DNA of 64,000 bases, taken from positions 49,137,943 through 49,201,942 of the forward strand of contig OZ022346.1 in assembly GCA_963989245.1 (NCBI GenBank), read 5' to 3'. The position numbers and the translations under genes are program-made. Below are positions 56,001 through 64,000 of this stretch, piece after piece. Below the pieces are notes generated by a model. It saw only the letters and a program-made list of their open reading frames with translations. It made no database searches and had not been told where the DNA came from. Source of the stretch: Nansenia antarctica (lineage: Eukaryota > Chordata > Actinopteri > Argentiniformes > Microstomatidae). The first letter of the stretch is position 1; each line of letters opens with the position of its first letter.

Positions 56001-58367
56001 CAGGAACTATAGTGGTGAATCATAGTTTATGATTCATAGTTTATGATTCACCACATTTTTGACTATGGTCCAAATGTCATTCAGAGTATATTATTTGGGT
56101 GGTAGTGGGTGCTTGTCTATCTTCCACAATGAGATGAACCTCTAACTGTAACATGCTTATCTGTGTATGTACACTCGCAATATTTCCCTTTTTTACCTAT
56201 TTGTCATCCAAGGTTTTGCCCTTGCACATCAAGACCGCTTCCCTCTATGGCCGCATTGTGAGCAACAAAGACGACTGTTATGAGAGCCTGGCTGCAGAGA
56301 TGGTCTCTCACTACGCCAAGGAGAAGCTGTATGCCAAGGAGGTGCTAGAGGGAGGCCTCTCTGGAGTACAAGAAGAAGAAGCCTATCATAGGTCAGAACC
56401 CCCCCCCCCCCCCCACCAAACCCAACATGAATACAAATGAACAAATTTCAGCTATGAAACGATGTTCTCAATGTCAACAATCGGGTGACTCAGAGAGAAG
56501 TCCCGTTTGAGTGTGTTTCTGTGCTTAGACAACAAAGAGGCGGCTCCTCTGAGAGACTTAACCGTCTCCCCGCTCTGACGTTCGTCTCTGTCAGAGTGCG
56601 GGTGACCTCGGTGCCAGAGGCGGCCGGGTGTCTGTTCTCCAGCGTGACGGTGGCGTTCCTGGACGAGGGGCGCGAGCAGGAGACGAAGGCCCACCAGCTG
56701 CTGCAGCTGCCTGCTCAGTTCCACAGCCTGCCTCCCCAGGCCGTGGAGATGGTTGTGTGCCGGGCCAAGCCCGTCGACGCTGAGGTGGACTGGAACCCCA
56801 AGGTCAGTACAGTCACAGGACTCGAGTATCACGATTCGCAAATCTATGTACAAAAGAGACGGAGATGAGCAGACCAGCTAGCTAGCTTGCTAGTTCTTTG
56901 ACACTATTCACACCATGGAACTATAATCAGACACTTTCTAGTCACAATAATAACAACCAATTTGAACCAACGTTCTCTGTCAGAACACTCAGCAATTATA
57001 TTTGCTAACCTTTCAACGTGCTTACTTTCATCTGCAGACATCTCACCCTGCAAAAACTCTCTCGCATTGCGCCTGCACAGTCGCGCAAACATTGTTATAT
57101 TCTTCAGCGTTGGCCTTGTGGGCGACCAGGTGCCCGCGGGCACCGTGTTGGCTACCCCTGCTGTAGAAGAACATCATACAATGACATTCCAAGGGTGTAA
57201 CTTACCCACTCTGGGCTCACCATCTCTCCTCAGTCAGAAGATCAAAGGCCTGCATCACCAAGCCAAGGTCGTTCTGTGTCTGGGAAACACCGTCTTTGTG
57301 GATCCCATGGTAGGCTTTACATTACACTTAGCACTATAGCAACTTGATAACCCAGAGTTATCTCTAATTCATTTCAAAGTCAACTGAACTCCGAGCCTAA
57401 CCCTTGTGTGGCATGTCTGTAGGTGAGAACCACCCGTCTGCCAGGCCTGAAGATATCCAAAAACGAGTACAACGTCCACGCCGAGATCCTGAACACGGGG
57501 ATGGGCACCAGCAACCTGCACCACCTAGACCTGCTGAAGGAGCTCTGCCGGGGGGCTGTGCCCGCCGGCGCTGGGGAGGTCACTCACAGCCTGGGGTGAG
57601 CGATGAGGCTTCCAGCACCACACACACCAGACATCCTAATGACCTCCTAACACGTCAGGGGACCCGTGGCATTTCGTTTCTATATGATAGAGAGATTTGT
57701 CGTTCTCAATCTCAACCTAGTTCCCCAATAGTTGCTGAGAGCACTTAACTGGCTCCCCATTAATAGTGTGGGTGTGGGTGTGTGTGTGTGTCATGTTAGG
57801 CCGGAGGGCTCTGAGGTGACTCTGGAGGACAGGATGCAGGCTGCCGAGGAGACCCTGGCCCACCGGATGAGAGCAGCCATAAAGAGCATGCACTGTCACC
57901 AGGAGGTCCTGACAAACCCACCCACCCAGGCCCTGACACACCCAGCCCAGGCCCTAACAGACCCACTCACCCAGGTCCTGACAGACTCACCCACCCAGGT
58001 CCTGACAGACACACCCCAGGTCCTGACAGATCCACCCACCCAGGCCCTGACAGACCCATCCCAGGTCCTGACAGACACACCCCAGGTCCTGACAGATCCA
58101 CCCACCCAGGCCCTGACAGACCCATCCCAGGTCCTGACAGATCCACCCACCCAGGTCCTGACAGACCCACCCCAGGTCCTGACAGAACCAGCCCAGGCCC
58201 TGACAGAGGTCCTGGCTTCCCCGGAGCCATGCGAGGCCCCAGTACCTGTCTCAACACAACCAAAGATGCAACAGTGGAACAGCCTCATAGCCAACCTGAA
58301 AAACGCCACTGAAACACTGAGGTTTGTTTCTTCTTCTTGCCCAGAGAGAAGGGGCGTCAAAAACTGA
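49142..58367 (+). CDS. tdrd12: tdrd12, tudor-domain RNA helicase of the piRNA pathway (5' part not seen)
   Basis: Fourteen exons with consistent phases: 49,142-49,309; 49,612-49,765; 50,242-50,369; 50,905-51,096; 53,102-53,230; 53,846-53,963; 54,064-54,203; 55,534-55,748; 55,933-56,011; 56,213-56,391; 56,595-56,802; 57,238-57,309; 57,423-57,595; 57,800 to about 58,321 or the stop at 58,367. TDRD12 acts in germ-cell piRNA biogenesis. Visible parts: DEAD-like core (GCDTVLISRSADEPLTYLPPLL, VVTTPFSLVRL, LVLDEVDLLY), helicase C region (HVILVTTNECLKAL, VVHYGFPSSPKLF), a CCCH finger (C-x8-C-x5-C-x3-H spanning exons 8-9) and a tudor-like region (LYGRIVSNKDDCYESLAAEM to the AVEMVVCRAKP block). Walker A GKT is not seen in motif I. 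The N-terminal tudor exons and a C-terminal CS-type domain are not visible. The last exon carries a coding repeat. Confidence 0.88.
49868..49990 (+). repeat. tRNA-type SINE fragment
   Basis: Three copies of ggtagcctagaggttagaga, which resembles the A-box region of fish tRNA-derived SINEs, in tdrd12 intron 2. A (TG)n tract of about 63 bases follows at 50,032-50,094. Confidence 0.6.
51547..52408. mobile_element. hAT-type element with tRNA-like cargo, 862 bp
   Basis: Ends TAATGCTGTCAATCG and TTGACAGCCCTA are flanked by the perfect 8-bp target repeat CTTTAAAC (51,539-51,546 and 52,409-52,416). It lies in tdrd12 intron 4. A tRNA-Ala-like sequence is carried at 52,238-52,312. A tRNA B-box-like motif (complement of ggtctcgaacc) lies near 51,938. 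Confidence 0.9.
52238..52312 (+). tRNA. Degenerate tRNA-Ala(AGC)-like sequence
   Basis: The core aatggtagagcgctcgctt and agcatgcg fit the D arm and anticodon arm of tRNA-Ala, with AGC at about 52,271-52,273. The 3' half (ggtagcaggatcaatgctac) fits variable loop and T arm. The 5' acceptor side and D-stem left strand do not pair, so this is a pseudogene. Confidence 0.6.
54262..55380 (-). mobile_element. 5'-truncated L1-type LINE 3' fragment
   Basis: Minus-strand frames, broken by stops and shifts, read FPFVWGYKAHRIAKAHLQKAKTEGGLGLP, WAANARALSYWQ, then MIQFKVIHRLHYSKTLHRIYP…CDRCKNADGSLAHLFC and ILLDWKSPPPPCFQKWL. This is the C-terminal part of fish L1-type ORF2. The fragment lies in tdrd12 intron 7. 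Confidence 0.85.
57903..58210 (+). repeat. Coding minisatellite in the last visible tdrd12 exon
   Basis: About 12 units of 21-24 bp (variants of ccacccaggtcctgacagac) encode VLTDPPTQ-type peptides. The frame stays open through all units, since unit lengths are multiples of three. Confidence 0.95.
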
Positions 58368-58374
58368 CACTAAG

Positions 58375-58560
58375 GGCTCGATTTCACTGGCTGCGTCAAC
58401 CTCAGCGGCTCGTGTGAGTTTCATTTCGGCTGCCATGTTAATGGGTTGGAGCAGCCATACAGCCCATGTTAATGGGTTGGAGCAGCCATACAGCCCATGT
58501 TAATGGGTTGGAGCAGCCATACAGCCCATGTTAATGGGTTGGAGCAGCCATACGGCCCTG
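58375..58560 (+). repeat. Transposon end with a 31-bp tandem repeat
   Basis: From 58,378 (ctcgatttcactggctgcgt) the sequence matches in complement the right end of the element at 41,269-43,528. Its inner part, catgttaatgggttggagcag and so on, is tandemly repeated about four times (31-bp unit, 58,433-58,556). Confidence 0.8.
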
Positions 58561-59239
58561 TTAATGTGATTAAATAATCATGTGATAATGTGATTAAAAC
58601 CACCTCTGTGTGGCCTTGGATGGTCCAGTGGTCTCGCACCACGGCCTACAGTGCACATCTGCCCATATTGGCATTCGAATCCAGCCAATAAAGAGCTGAT
58701 ATGCCCTCTCCTCCTTACTCTCCTCCTTACTGTCTCTCTCCACTGTCTCTATCCAGTAGAAATGAAGTTAAATGTAAGAGTGGGACTGCGCCACTTTTTT
58801 ATTTTTTGGGGGACTGCGCCATTTTTTTATTTTTATGAATTATGAGCCGAATAATAATTTAGTTCTGTTTCCTGTCTGCTGTGCGTTATTTTAACAGTCT
58901 TGTAAGATTAGGTGTTCCGGTCCTACGGTGATGTTCATGCCCATGTCATGTGCCTTACTACTGGTTTAGGTGTATGAAAAGTCATGCCGTGTATACAATC
59001 ATACCAATTCAATAAAGCTCTCATTCTCAGAGCGAATTACGTGTGAAATTAGCATGCTAGCGGGTGTTTTCATATAAAATGTTATATATGATATAGCTGA
59101 CTAGTAAGCCTGCATCAACCTTAATGCTATTCAAGTGCAAGAAGATTACAATTGTCTTCGCAGTTTAAGATACACACATTAATCTGCTGCGGTAGTAAAC
59201 AAAGCGCAGTAGAAAGACGTCACAGGCGGTCAGATTTTG
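58561..59239. other. Intronic or intergenic stretch
   Basis: A SINE-like piece at about 58,620-58,695 (ggtccagtggtctcgcacc, then cattcgaatccagcc) has weak tRNA A- and B-box character. An AATAAAG lies near 59,012. I see no exon. Confidence 0.4.
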
Positions 59240-59745
59240 GCCCTAGTCTGGAACGCACGTCGAACGTTCGAACGATTAGCAAACGATTAGCAAGAGCGTT
59301 CGAACGATTAGGCCGTTGATGGCCCTGCCAGGATTTGGCAGCTGCCAGGTTTTGGCATGACAGCTCCACCACTAATCCAACAGGAACAGTAGCCGTAGGG
59401 GGGCTAGCAAGGCTAGTAGTAGCCCTAATATTCAAGCAGTAACGTGCAATATTTCAACTTCTTTTCAAATGATTGGTCACTAGAATCCCTTCCAACAAAA
59501 TGAAAAACACACTATTGTTTCTCAATTTTAATGTCTTCATTTAATATAAAATATAGAAGATTAATAATTATTATTATTATTATTATTATGATATATATAT
59601 ATATTATTTTGTTATATCTGGTCGCCAGTTGGGGGGGGCGCTGTCATGCCAAATCGTGTACAAATCTTACCGGGCCATCAACGGCCCATCAAAATCTAAT
59701 CGTTCGAACGTTCGACGTGCGTTCCAGACTAATGGGCCATAATCG
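59240..59745. mobile_element. MITE upstream of the hAT-derived gene
   Basis: The inverted ends share gtctggaacgcacgtcgaac (59,248) and its complement (about 59,711-59,730), then nested ttcgaacg palindromes. Both arms also share ggccattgat-type and tgccaggatttgg-type blocks. The end lies only about 50 bases before the ATG at 59,792. It may be the 5' end region of that hAT element or a separate insertion. Confidence 0.65.
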
Positions 59746-59791
59746 CACGTGAGTGGGCGTCACCATAGTGACGGGCCTGAGGAGAAGAAAC

Positions 59792-62348
59792 ATGCAACGA
59801 ACAATAAGTCAAATGTTTAAGAGAAAGGAGAGAGATAAAGAAGCAGATAATGTGGCTAAAGTTAGAAGGAGAGAGCAAATTGAGGGCCAGAGGGGGGAGG
59901 CAGAACCTCTGCAAAATGAAAACCCACCCTCAGATGCAAACACAGGTGATGATGCTAACTTACCAGAGAATGGACATGAAGTTAGCTTACTACCAAACTA
60001 GACAGTGCCTTACTCAGAACACAGTCTGTGTGCATACAGTACAACATTTTGTATGTATCCTACACATTGTAGGATACATTTTGAGATATTTTATTTTACT
60101 AATAATCTGTTCATTAATGTATCTGCCCACTGTTCTGACAATTCAAAGACAGAGACTGTTTGACTGTCTTTTGATGAATTTAGTTGTAAATGTTATTCTA
60201 ATTTAAAACAGTTGAAGGCCAGAGGGAGGAAGAGGAGACTCAACAAGAAGCAGCAGGTCCCTCTCCCTACTCAGAAGAAAGAACAGGCGATGCTGCTAGC
60301 CCTCCTACTGCTTACCCTAATGTATGGAAAGAAGAACAGTATAAACAGTGCAAGGAGAAAAATGAATGGCTGCATGCTGAAAATGGAAGGCTAGGCTGTA
60401 GCCCATGCCATGATGTAAAAGATCTGGGTGTCATGGCATCCCGTGGGGTCAACATAGCTACTCAGTGGGCTGAGGGAAAGATAGCCCCAAGTGGTAATTC
60501 AAGGGAAGTACAGCTTTCATCACTGCGGAAAAAGATCCATGAGCACAGGAACTCCACAGCGCATACTGAAGCTGTCAAGATTCTTCAGACAGCAAATAAA
60601 GACATACTTCTGAACTTAAACGCCAGTAGTCAGGAGTCTGCATTTGAGTCTACTGCCAAAGTATTCATGACAGCATACTATGTGGCCAAGAATAACAAGC
60701 CTTTCACAGACTTTGAGAGTCTGATTGACCTGCAGCAAGTAAATGATGTTAGCTTAAGGCGTGTTTTGCACAGCAAAACAGTCTGTGTTGATATAATTGA
60801 GCATGTGTCATCACAGATGAAAAAGGAACTTCTGAAAAAGATAATAGAGGCCAACTGTAAAATCATAGTATTGGCTGATGAGTCGACCAGTGTCGGGCAC
60901 AAATCAACACTCATTGTGTTTCTGAAGGCTAGTGTTGATGGAGACATGGAGCCCATTGCCTTTCCATTAGACCTGGTTGAGCTGGATAGTATGTCTGCTG
61001 CTCATATCAAGGAACAGATTATGGGTTGCTTGCTTAAGAACGGCTTCACTGTTGAGTTGCTGAGGGAAGTCCTCATTGGATTTTGCAGTGATGGGGCCAG
61101 TGTCATGCTGGGAGTGAAGTCAGGTGTTGGGAAGTTGCTCCAGGATGACTTCCCAGGCATCCTACTATGGCACTGCCTCAATCACAGACTGGAGCTTGCT
61201 GTGGACCAGGCCCTGGATGTGACGGGGGGAACAAAGGACTTCCAGGCATTCCTTGACAGCCTATATTCATTATATAGCCAGTCACCAAAAAACATGCGGG
61301 AGCTGAGTGAATGTGCTCACAACCTAGACATTGCCCTCAGGAGGATCAGAAAAGTGTTCAGTGTTCGCTGGGTAGCTTCTTCATGCAGGGCAGTCTCTGC
61401 AGTTTGGCAGTCTTATCCAGCCTTGGCACAACATTTCCGTGAAGCATCAGAGGATAACACAAGGGACAACAGAGACAGGGCCAAATTCAAAGGTCTGCTT
61501 TCTAAGTTGTGCTCCATCAACTTCCTGAAAAGTCTTGCAGTGATGGCAGATGTTCTGACTGAACTTAAGAACTTGTCAGAGATTCTTCAGGACAGACAGA
61601 CCACGCTCCCAAAGGCCCATGACAACATGACAATCTATATCAAACGCATAGAAAGCCTCAATCGCTACCCAGGACAACATGCAGTTGAAGCCAGCCAAGC
61701 AGAGGAAGTGATGGAATTCAAGGGAGAGGAGTTAAGAGTTGGCAGGTCTCCCATCATTAACTCTGCTCAGTTCATCCAAGCAGTGGTAGACAATAAAGAC
61801 TCTTCACAACCACAGCAAACAGAGCACAGGCCAGTGTTGCAGCCAACCGAAAAGAGGCGTACAATAACCTTATCAAACAAATGGCAGTCCTCAACCCTGA
61901 CAACTGGGACCACGACAATGCTCGATTTGGAGATAATGAGGTGAGGGCTTTGTGTGATGTCCTACAACTGAATGGACAAGAGGCCCACCTTGGGTTCACT
62001 GAATACAAAGCAAGTGGAGGAAGAACCATTCCTAAGAGGATGAAGAAGTTGCTCATGGCAGTTGACACACTGTCTGCAAGCAATGCTGACTGTGAACGGG
62101 GGTTCAGCACAATGAACAACATCATAACTGAGTATAGGAGAAAACTGACAACAAGAAATGCAGCAAATCTCCTCTTCATCAGCTCTGTGGGACCTCCATG
62201 CAGACAGTGGGATCCACTGCCTTATGTGAAGACTTGGCTAGGCAAAGGAAGAAGAGCAGCCCACTCAACAAGTTGCATGACTCGCCAATACACAGAAGAC
62301 AAGGATAACTACTTCAGCCCTCTGTGGAAAATGTGGAAAAGTGTTTAA
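59792..62348 (+). pseudogene. KIAA1586-like hAT-derived transposase gene, one frameshift
   Basis: Exon 1 (59,792-59,945; MQRTISQMFKRKERDKE…) joins in phase to exon 2 (60,212 onwards). Exon 2 reads VEGQREEEETQQEA and continues without a stop through CSPCHDVKDLGVMASRGV to about 61,795. hAT transposase features include VLADESTSVGHKSTLIVFLKA, the FCSDGASVMLGVKSGVGKLL block and LWHCLNHRLELAV. Near 61,795 the frame must shift by one base to reach the C-terminal half (about 61,797-62,348), which has VAANRKEAYNNLIKQM and the hAT dimerisation region ADCERGFSTMNNIITEYRRKLTTRNAANLLFIS. One indel therefore separates this copy from an intact protein. The relation to vertebrate KIAA1586-type proteins is from family knowledge. 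Confidence 0.8.
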
Positions 62349-62605
62349 GTGTTCCCACTTTCCCAGGGACCTAGATCCTGGATGGAAATTAATGAACCTC
62401 AGTTATTGGGAAGAAACACTTGAGTTACCCAGTTTGTGTTTAAAAAAAATCTGTTCAAAAAGGAGACTTGAAGAGACACATGATAGTTCACACAGGAGAG
62501 AAACAATTTAATTGTTCAGTGTGTGGTAAATGTTTTGCTCAAAAAGGAGAGTTGCAATCACACATGATAGTCCACATAGGAGAGTCTACGTTATAGAGTC
62601 TGAGT
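62320..62605 (+). pseudogene. C2H2 zinc-finger remnant
   Basis: A frame at about 62,458-62,597 reads VQKGDLKRHMIVHTGEKQFN, then CSVCGKCFAQKGELQSHMIVH. That is the end of one C2H2 finger, the TGEK linker and one whole finger. A CGKCGKVF-like piece lies earlier (62,322-62,345) in the same style. It overlaps and follows the end of the hAT-like frame. Confidence 0.7.
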
Positions 62606-62609
62606 TATG

Positions 62610-64000
62610 AGTCTGTTATAATGTTTAAATAAATAATTTAAACATTATATTATTATTATTGTCAAGTGTTTCTAATTTCAACACCAACACCACGATGTGT
62701 GTGTTCAGGGATGCATGAAGCTGGTGGCGGGAGGAGAACAATATGAAACGATGAAGGTTGGGGTAGTAGCCTATAGTTCCTGTAAGAAACTCAAACCACT
62801 TTCACCCCTGAGCCTATGGGTAAACCAATGCACTCATTCACATCCTTTTACTCCAGCATCATCATGTACATCTGGGAGAAGTTGAGGATGTGAGGAGGGC
62901 ACTGTTTCTAATTCACCTTGAGCGTGTTACAGAAGCAGGTCGTGATATGCAGTCGTCGACAAGGCAAGGAGTGAAACAATGAAAGGCATTCTATTCGCCG
63001 ACTATTAGTGCCCCATACTTACGATTTATCCCTGTAATGTATGTAGGCTCCTTCAATGGATCAATGACAATCGCAGTCTCTGCAAGCTAACCGGAGTCAC
63101 ACAGCTGGGACCATTAGCGGCCAATCCTAGGATGAAGCTTCACTGGAAAAAAGCAGCGGCGCCAGCCAGACGAAAGCTCAGATAAAAGGCGAAGCTGCAT
63201 CTACAGCTGGCATTTTCAAAAACTTGAAATTGCCCAGTTCAGTTGTGACAAGCGGAGCTGGTACAGACCATTGTCTGAGCCGACGGAGGGGAGGTGTACT
63301 GCATCCTAAAGTTGCAGCTGTGCAATTCTCTGATCATCATAACATCATGGTCCTAAAATGCTGTCTGTGTATCATAACATTATTGGATAACATCATAACA
63401 ACAACATCTAATGATCTGAGGATAGTCATTATGCGCACTCTAAAGTGAAAACAAGTCTTTCCGCTGGATAAATGACAGTTAAGTGCCCAGAGATTGCAAC
63501 ATACTGTATAGTAACTGTATCTTTATAGAGTTAATTGAAGCATACATCTATAAATAATATTATTTGAAATTGGCATGCAGTCATTATGCTGCCGCAGTAG
63601 GATAATGTCTCTTTAGTCCATATGATTGCCCCTTTTTTACATGATTGCCCCAGTTATGGAAGTGTACATCAGAACAAGAAATCCTTCCTAACACTTCCCT
63701 GCATACTCACCCTCATAGTTCCCCTAGATGGTTTCTGCCATGCTCAAAATAAATTGTGTAGTAATCGAGACTGTGCGTCCAATTACGTTTACATCTCCCA
63801 AGACAGCTTTGACCATATCACAGTTGTTGCGCTTTAATGCTCTTTAAATATACAACATGCGCCTGGATATGAGACTCTAGGTGGGCATTAATTGGGTACC
63901 TACACGATAGAAGAGTATGCCAGGGCGGTGGGCACAGTCCCACAGGTAGGTGTGCCAGGTGTTAGCCATTTAGACAGATAAGGTAATTGTAAATATGAGA
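62610..64000. other. Right end without a recognised gene
   Basis: Only short frames are present. A splice-bounded stretch at about 62,709-62,757 (GCMKLVAGGEQYETMK) could be an exon but I could not name it. The rest is A/T-rich and shows no clear repeat. Confidence 0.4.

Noticed and set aside
62697..62885. Possible last exons of tdrd12
   Set aside because: The short frame (GCMKLVAGGEQYETMK) shows no similarity I can name to a CS or tudor domain, so I left it as unassigned.

Overview
The window looks like nuclear DNA of a teleost fish. Split genes with GT-AG introns, long (TG)n tracts and a dense mix of fish-type mobile elements (Tc1-like, hAT, Harbinger-like, L2- and L1-type LINEs, a sushi-ichi-type chromovirus) all point that way. 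A salmonid- or pike-like genome is possible, but I cannot fix the species from sequence alone. All recognisable host genes read on the plus strand.

Region 1 (about 1-15,300) is an innate-immunity locus. Between 779 and 10,014 lie at least eight intact and one truncated pyrin-domain (PYD) exons plus two decayed pieces. The intact exons are symmetric phase 1-1 exons about 0.5 kb apart, repeating in an A-B-C order. They are followed by small phase-compatible exons (10,303-10,856), a decayed FIIND (ZU5-type) exon start (14,176) and a four-exon FIIND-type partial gene (14,261-15,277). No NACHT, LRR, CARD or caspase exon is visible. The locus is broken up by a solo LTR, a second solo LTR holding a LINE, a LINE placed exactly at a PYD splice acceptor, a MITE and a satellite made from the end of that MITE.

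Region 2 (16,240-21,746) is a complete ten-exon nsmce4a gene (SMC5/6 subunit Nse4) with one apparent frameshift at the end of exon 6. Region 3 (23,265-27,518) is a solo LTR carrying an almost complete L2-type LINE.

Region 4 (28,080-38,940) is a duplicated block. Each copy has a 1.6-kb G-rich minisatellite followed by two exons of a leucine aminopeptidase (lap3-type) pseudogene with the same frameshifts in both. A very young, apparently intact sushi-ichi-type Ty3/Gypsy chromovirus (30,359-35,856) sits in copy 1. It has identical-length LTRs, an 11-nt self-priming site and a G GGA AAC frameshift heptamer.

Region 5 (39,327-45,086) is an N-terminal fragment of a numa1-like gene with broken reading frames. 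Region 6 (49,142-58,367) is the helicase-to-tudor part of tdrd12 (piRNA pathway) in 14 phase-consistent exons; its N-terminal exons are not visible. Region 7 (59,240-62,610) holds a KIAA1586-like hAT-derived transposase gene with one frameshift and a C2H2 zinc-finger remnant. From 62,610 to the end I see no convincing gene.

No operon-like logic links the host genes. The inflammasome-type exons form one functional theme. The transposon and piRNA-factor content is a coincidence of neighbourhood as far as the sequence shows.
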